A stretch of DNA of 64,000 nucleotides, from assembly GCA_019748175.1 (NCBI GenBank), contig JAIEPX010000014.1, positions 1 to 64,000 of the forward strand. Direction: 5' to 3'. The notes beneath the pieces are model-generated. The model had not been told where the DNA came from. It saw only the letters and a program-made list of their open reading frames with translations, and searched no databases. This document shows, in pieces, positions 62,441-64,000 of this stretch (within the stretch, counting starts at the first letter, position 1; each line of letters starts with the position of its first letter). The stretch is from Gammaproteobacteria bacterium. Its GTDB lineage: Bacteria; Pseudomonadota; Gammaproteobacteria; JAIEPX01. Both the position numbers and the translations under genes were made by a program.

Positions 62441-62512
62441 AGGGGTCGGGTCTCCCGTTGGCTATCTTTAGATGAATACATCTCAAGATAGCCAACGGGA
62501 GACCCGACCCCT
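62441..62512. repeat. Long perfect hairpin between divergent rimK and cytochrome c
   Basis: 28-bp perfect arms: 62441-62468 (starting AGGGGTCGGGTCTCCC) and 62485-62512. Inside, AGATG (62470-62474) pairs with CATCT (62479-62483) around AATA. The right arm ends 3 nt before the AGGAGG of the cytochrome gene, so the hairpin may affect translation as well as transcription. Confidence 0.85.
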
Positions 62513-62527
62513 ACAGGAGGATAGTTT

Positions 62528-63268
62528 ATGCGAAGGAATGTTCAAGTTTTATTTTCAGGAATCGCTATGATGCTGTTGAGTTTTATGACTCAGGCTCAAA
62601 TTAGCTCTAGCTCAGATTCTGTGTCTGCAGCTTCGACGGGTACGTCCAATACGCAGCAAATGTCTGTTTCAGCGATTGCGGCGGATGAAACTGCTACAGA
62701 AGGAGCGTCCGTCAGTGCCCCTGCAGCTGGCCCAGCCCTCGCCTCTGCCGCAACTTCAGCCCCTGCCGCTGCCCCGACTCCTGTCCCCGCTTCTGCTCCT
62801 GCGACTGACTCGCCTGCACCTGAAAACGCAGCAACTCCTCCGCCAACACCTGTTCCCAGCCCCGCGCCTAAAATTAATGTTCAGATTGAAGATCTAAAAC
62901 CTAGCGCTGGTTCATTAGAAAAGGGTCGAATGAATTACGCACGTTATTGTGCGGATTGCCATGGTGCCAATGGTGAAGGTAAAAAAGGGCCAAAATTGAT
63001 TGGAAGTTTAATTGTCACAGGGCCTGTTTACGGTCACCTTAGTATTGTATTAAATGGTCACTCTAAATCCATGATGCCTACCTGGGGTATTAGTGAGATT
63101 TCGGATGATGTCATTGCCAGCATTATTACCTATCAGCGTAATTCATGGGGCAACAATGATAAAAAAGAATTTGGCCGACACGCAGGTGGTGTAGTGTCAG
63201 CAGAATGGGTTCACGTTTATCGCAAGATGATGAAGAATTTACCCGTTAAGCAAGATGTTAGAACATAA
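62528..63268 (+). CDS. Secreted c-type cytochrome with Ala/Pro linker
   Basis: 246 residues. Signal peptide (MRRNVQVLFSGIAMMLLSFM, cleavage near TQA), then a ~90-residue Ala/Pro/Ser low-complexity linker (APAAAPTPVPASAPA), then one cytochrome c domain: heme-binding CADCH in MNYARYCADCHGANGEGKK, axial Met in MMPTWGISEISDDV, end ITYQRNSWGN. The domain resembles the C-terminal cytochrome of cytochrome oxidase subunit II. Likely periplasmic or membrane-tethered electron carrier. AGGAGG precedes ATG 62528. Confidence 0.9.
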   Translation: MRRNVQVLFSGIAMMLLSFMTQAQISSSSDSVSAASTGTSNTQQMSVSAIAADETATEGASVSAPAAGPALASAATSAPAAAPTPVPASAPATDSPAPENAATPPPTPVPSPAPKINVQIEDLKPSAGSLEKGRMNYARYCADCHGANGEGKKGPKLIGSLIVTGPVYGHLSIVLNGHSKSMMPTWGISEISDDVIASIITYQRNSWGNNDKKEFGRHAGGVVSAEWVHVYRKMMKNLPVKQDVRT

Positions 63269-63313
63269 ATAAAATATTATATAGGATTCAGTCATCACAA
63301 AAAATGCGTCTCA

Positions 63314-64000
63314 CTACTTCATGGTGGGTGTGCTATTCCGTCTTCGATTATTGTTGAGCAATTCGTAAATTCTCTGGGTTGTTTCATCTGAAAAATTATT
63401 GGCTTCATTGAAAGCTAGGAAAGTAATTCTAGGATTTTCCTCAAGTAAGTGACAGAAAGCGTTGCCACATTTTTCGTTTAATTTGATTCCCATAATCATT
63501 AGAGATTGAAGAGTGGGATGGTGCCGTAATGCGGTGCAGATTTCTAAAGCTCCATCGATTCCAATAGGATTGTCGGACAGATCTAGAAATTCAAGTGTTT
63601 TATTTTTCTCGAGTCCTAGTGCGAGACATTGAGATCCTGCAGAAGTTAAGCCGCAATCACTGATATTTAATTCTTTGAGTGAGGTATGATTTGCTATCAA
63701 ATTAGATATATTTTTTGCGGCAGCCCATCCAGCTGAATCAAAATCATCACATGCGACCCAGCTGAAAAAAGTTTTGTTCGATGAACAGTTGAGCTTTTCT
63801 AAAATAGCGTGCTTTGATAATAATTTACAGAGTTTTACAGCGCCTATCCCTGTAATTCTATTTCTTTGTAAATGAATCTCCGTGGCTTCGGGTGCGTTCA
63901 TTAAGAACATTTCGAGTGTCCAGCCAATTGAGGTGTCATCTACATATTGGTCTGTGGTTGCGTCGCCTAAGATCTCTATGCGTTTGCATGGAAGTTCTTT
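63314..64000 (-). CDS. Leucine-rich-repeat protein (RNase-inhibitor type), C-terminal part, cut by window edge
   Basis: The frame is open to base 64000, so the N-terminus lies outside; 228 codons are visible. Repeats of ~28 residues with the L..L.L.....I...G...L pattern: ATEIHLQRNRITGIGAVKLC, LKELNISDCGLTSAGSQCL, LEFLDLSDNPIGIDGALEIC, LQSLMIMGIKLNEKCGNAFC. These are eukaryote-like RI-type LRRs found in Legionella and related effectors, where they mediate host-protein binding. The C-terminal tail is Arg/Asn-rich. ATG 63910 is an internal Met, not necessarily the start. Confidence 0.85.
   Translation of the reverse strand, partial: KELPCKRIEILGDATTDQYVDDTSIGWTLEMFLMNAPEATEIHLQRNRITGIGAVKLCKLLSKHAILEKLNCSSNKTFFSWVACDDFDSAGWAAAKNISNLIANHTSLKELNISDCGLTSAGSQCLALGLEKNKTLEFLDLSDNPIGIDGALEICTALRHHPTLQSLMIMGIKLNEKCGNAFCHLLEENPRITFLAFNEANNFSDETTQRIYELLNNNRRRNSTPTMK

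Noticed and set aside
62376..62495. rimK start at 62495
   Set aside because: The extra 40 codons pass through the long hairpin and do not match the family; TTG 62375 has a ribosome site and gives the E. coli-like N-terminus.

Overview
The window is an AT-rich gammaproteobacterial chromosome segment. The housekeeping genes (lptD/amgK-murU, lptM-lysA-dapF, rplM-rpsI-sspAB, mrcA with hof/pil genes and damX, yraN-diaA-dolP, the mraZ-to-mraY part of the dcw cluster) keep gammaproteobacterial order. Between them sit very large coiled-coil or low-complexity proteins without recognisable enzymatic domains, a leucine-rich-repeat protein, an F-box-like motif and Arg/Asp-Ser-rich eukaryote-like tails. 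That mix is typical of intracellular Legionellales (Legionella/Coxiella relatives) with large effector repertoires. No Dot/Icm secretion gene lies in the window, so effector status is inference, and I cannot name the genus.

Layout: 1-3.1 kb holds the 5' part of lptD, the peptidoglycan-recycling pair amgK-murU and a carboxylesterase. 3.1-8.9 kb holds two divergent paralogous ~900-residue proteins. 9.2-11.5 kb is lptM-lysA-dapF. 11.6-16.1 kb is a block of unknown genes, including a protein with twelve Arg-Asp repeats and an SR-like tail. 16.1-20.1 kb has dksA, a two-gene ABC exporter, folB and a MidA-type methyltransferase. 20.2-29 kb mixes small secreted or unknown proteins with an MFS carrier, DoxX, ubiC-ubiA and a 1089-residue protein. 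29.2-35.8 kb is mrcA, a reduced hof/pil set (N, O and a short secretin; M and P absent) and damX, with aroKB missing. 35.8-40.4 kb has a small unknown, a hydrolase, an 891-residue unknown and an HU-like protein. 40.7-47.3 kb is ribosomal protein and stress housekeeping, a yceI-cytochrome b561-yceI operon and yraN-diaA-dolP. 47.4-52.1 kb has three more unknowns, two with SR-like ends. 52.3-59.9 kb is mraZ-rsmH-ftsL-ftsI-murE-murF-mraY, after which dcw synteny ends. 59.9-62.4 kb is a rimB/AstE-like/rimK operon, followed by a cytochrome c and an LRR gene cut by the window edge.

The main new observation is regulatory. Four unknown genes (starting near 5921, 8834, 21443 and 39865, all minus strand) are preceded by a tandem CTTAATATT-like 9-2-9 repeat followed at exactly 7 nt by a -10-like hexamer. 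This resembles the PmrA box that controls Dot/Icm effector genes in Legionella and Coxiella, and it points to a co-regulated set of candidate effectors.

Intergenic DNA also carries two dispersed repeat families (about 110 and 85 bp, two copies each), a family of REP-like palindromes around GGGGTCAAGTCTTG, a long perfect hairpin, a nested 30-bp inverted repeat upstream of mraZ, and a duplicated 3' end of mrcA. I saw no tRNA, rRNA, CRISPR array or intact insertion sequence.
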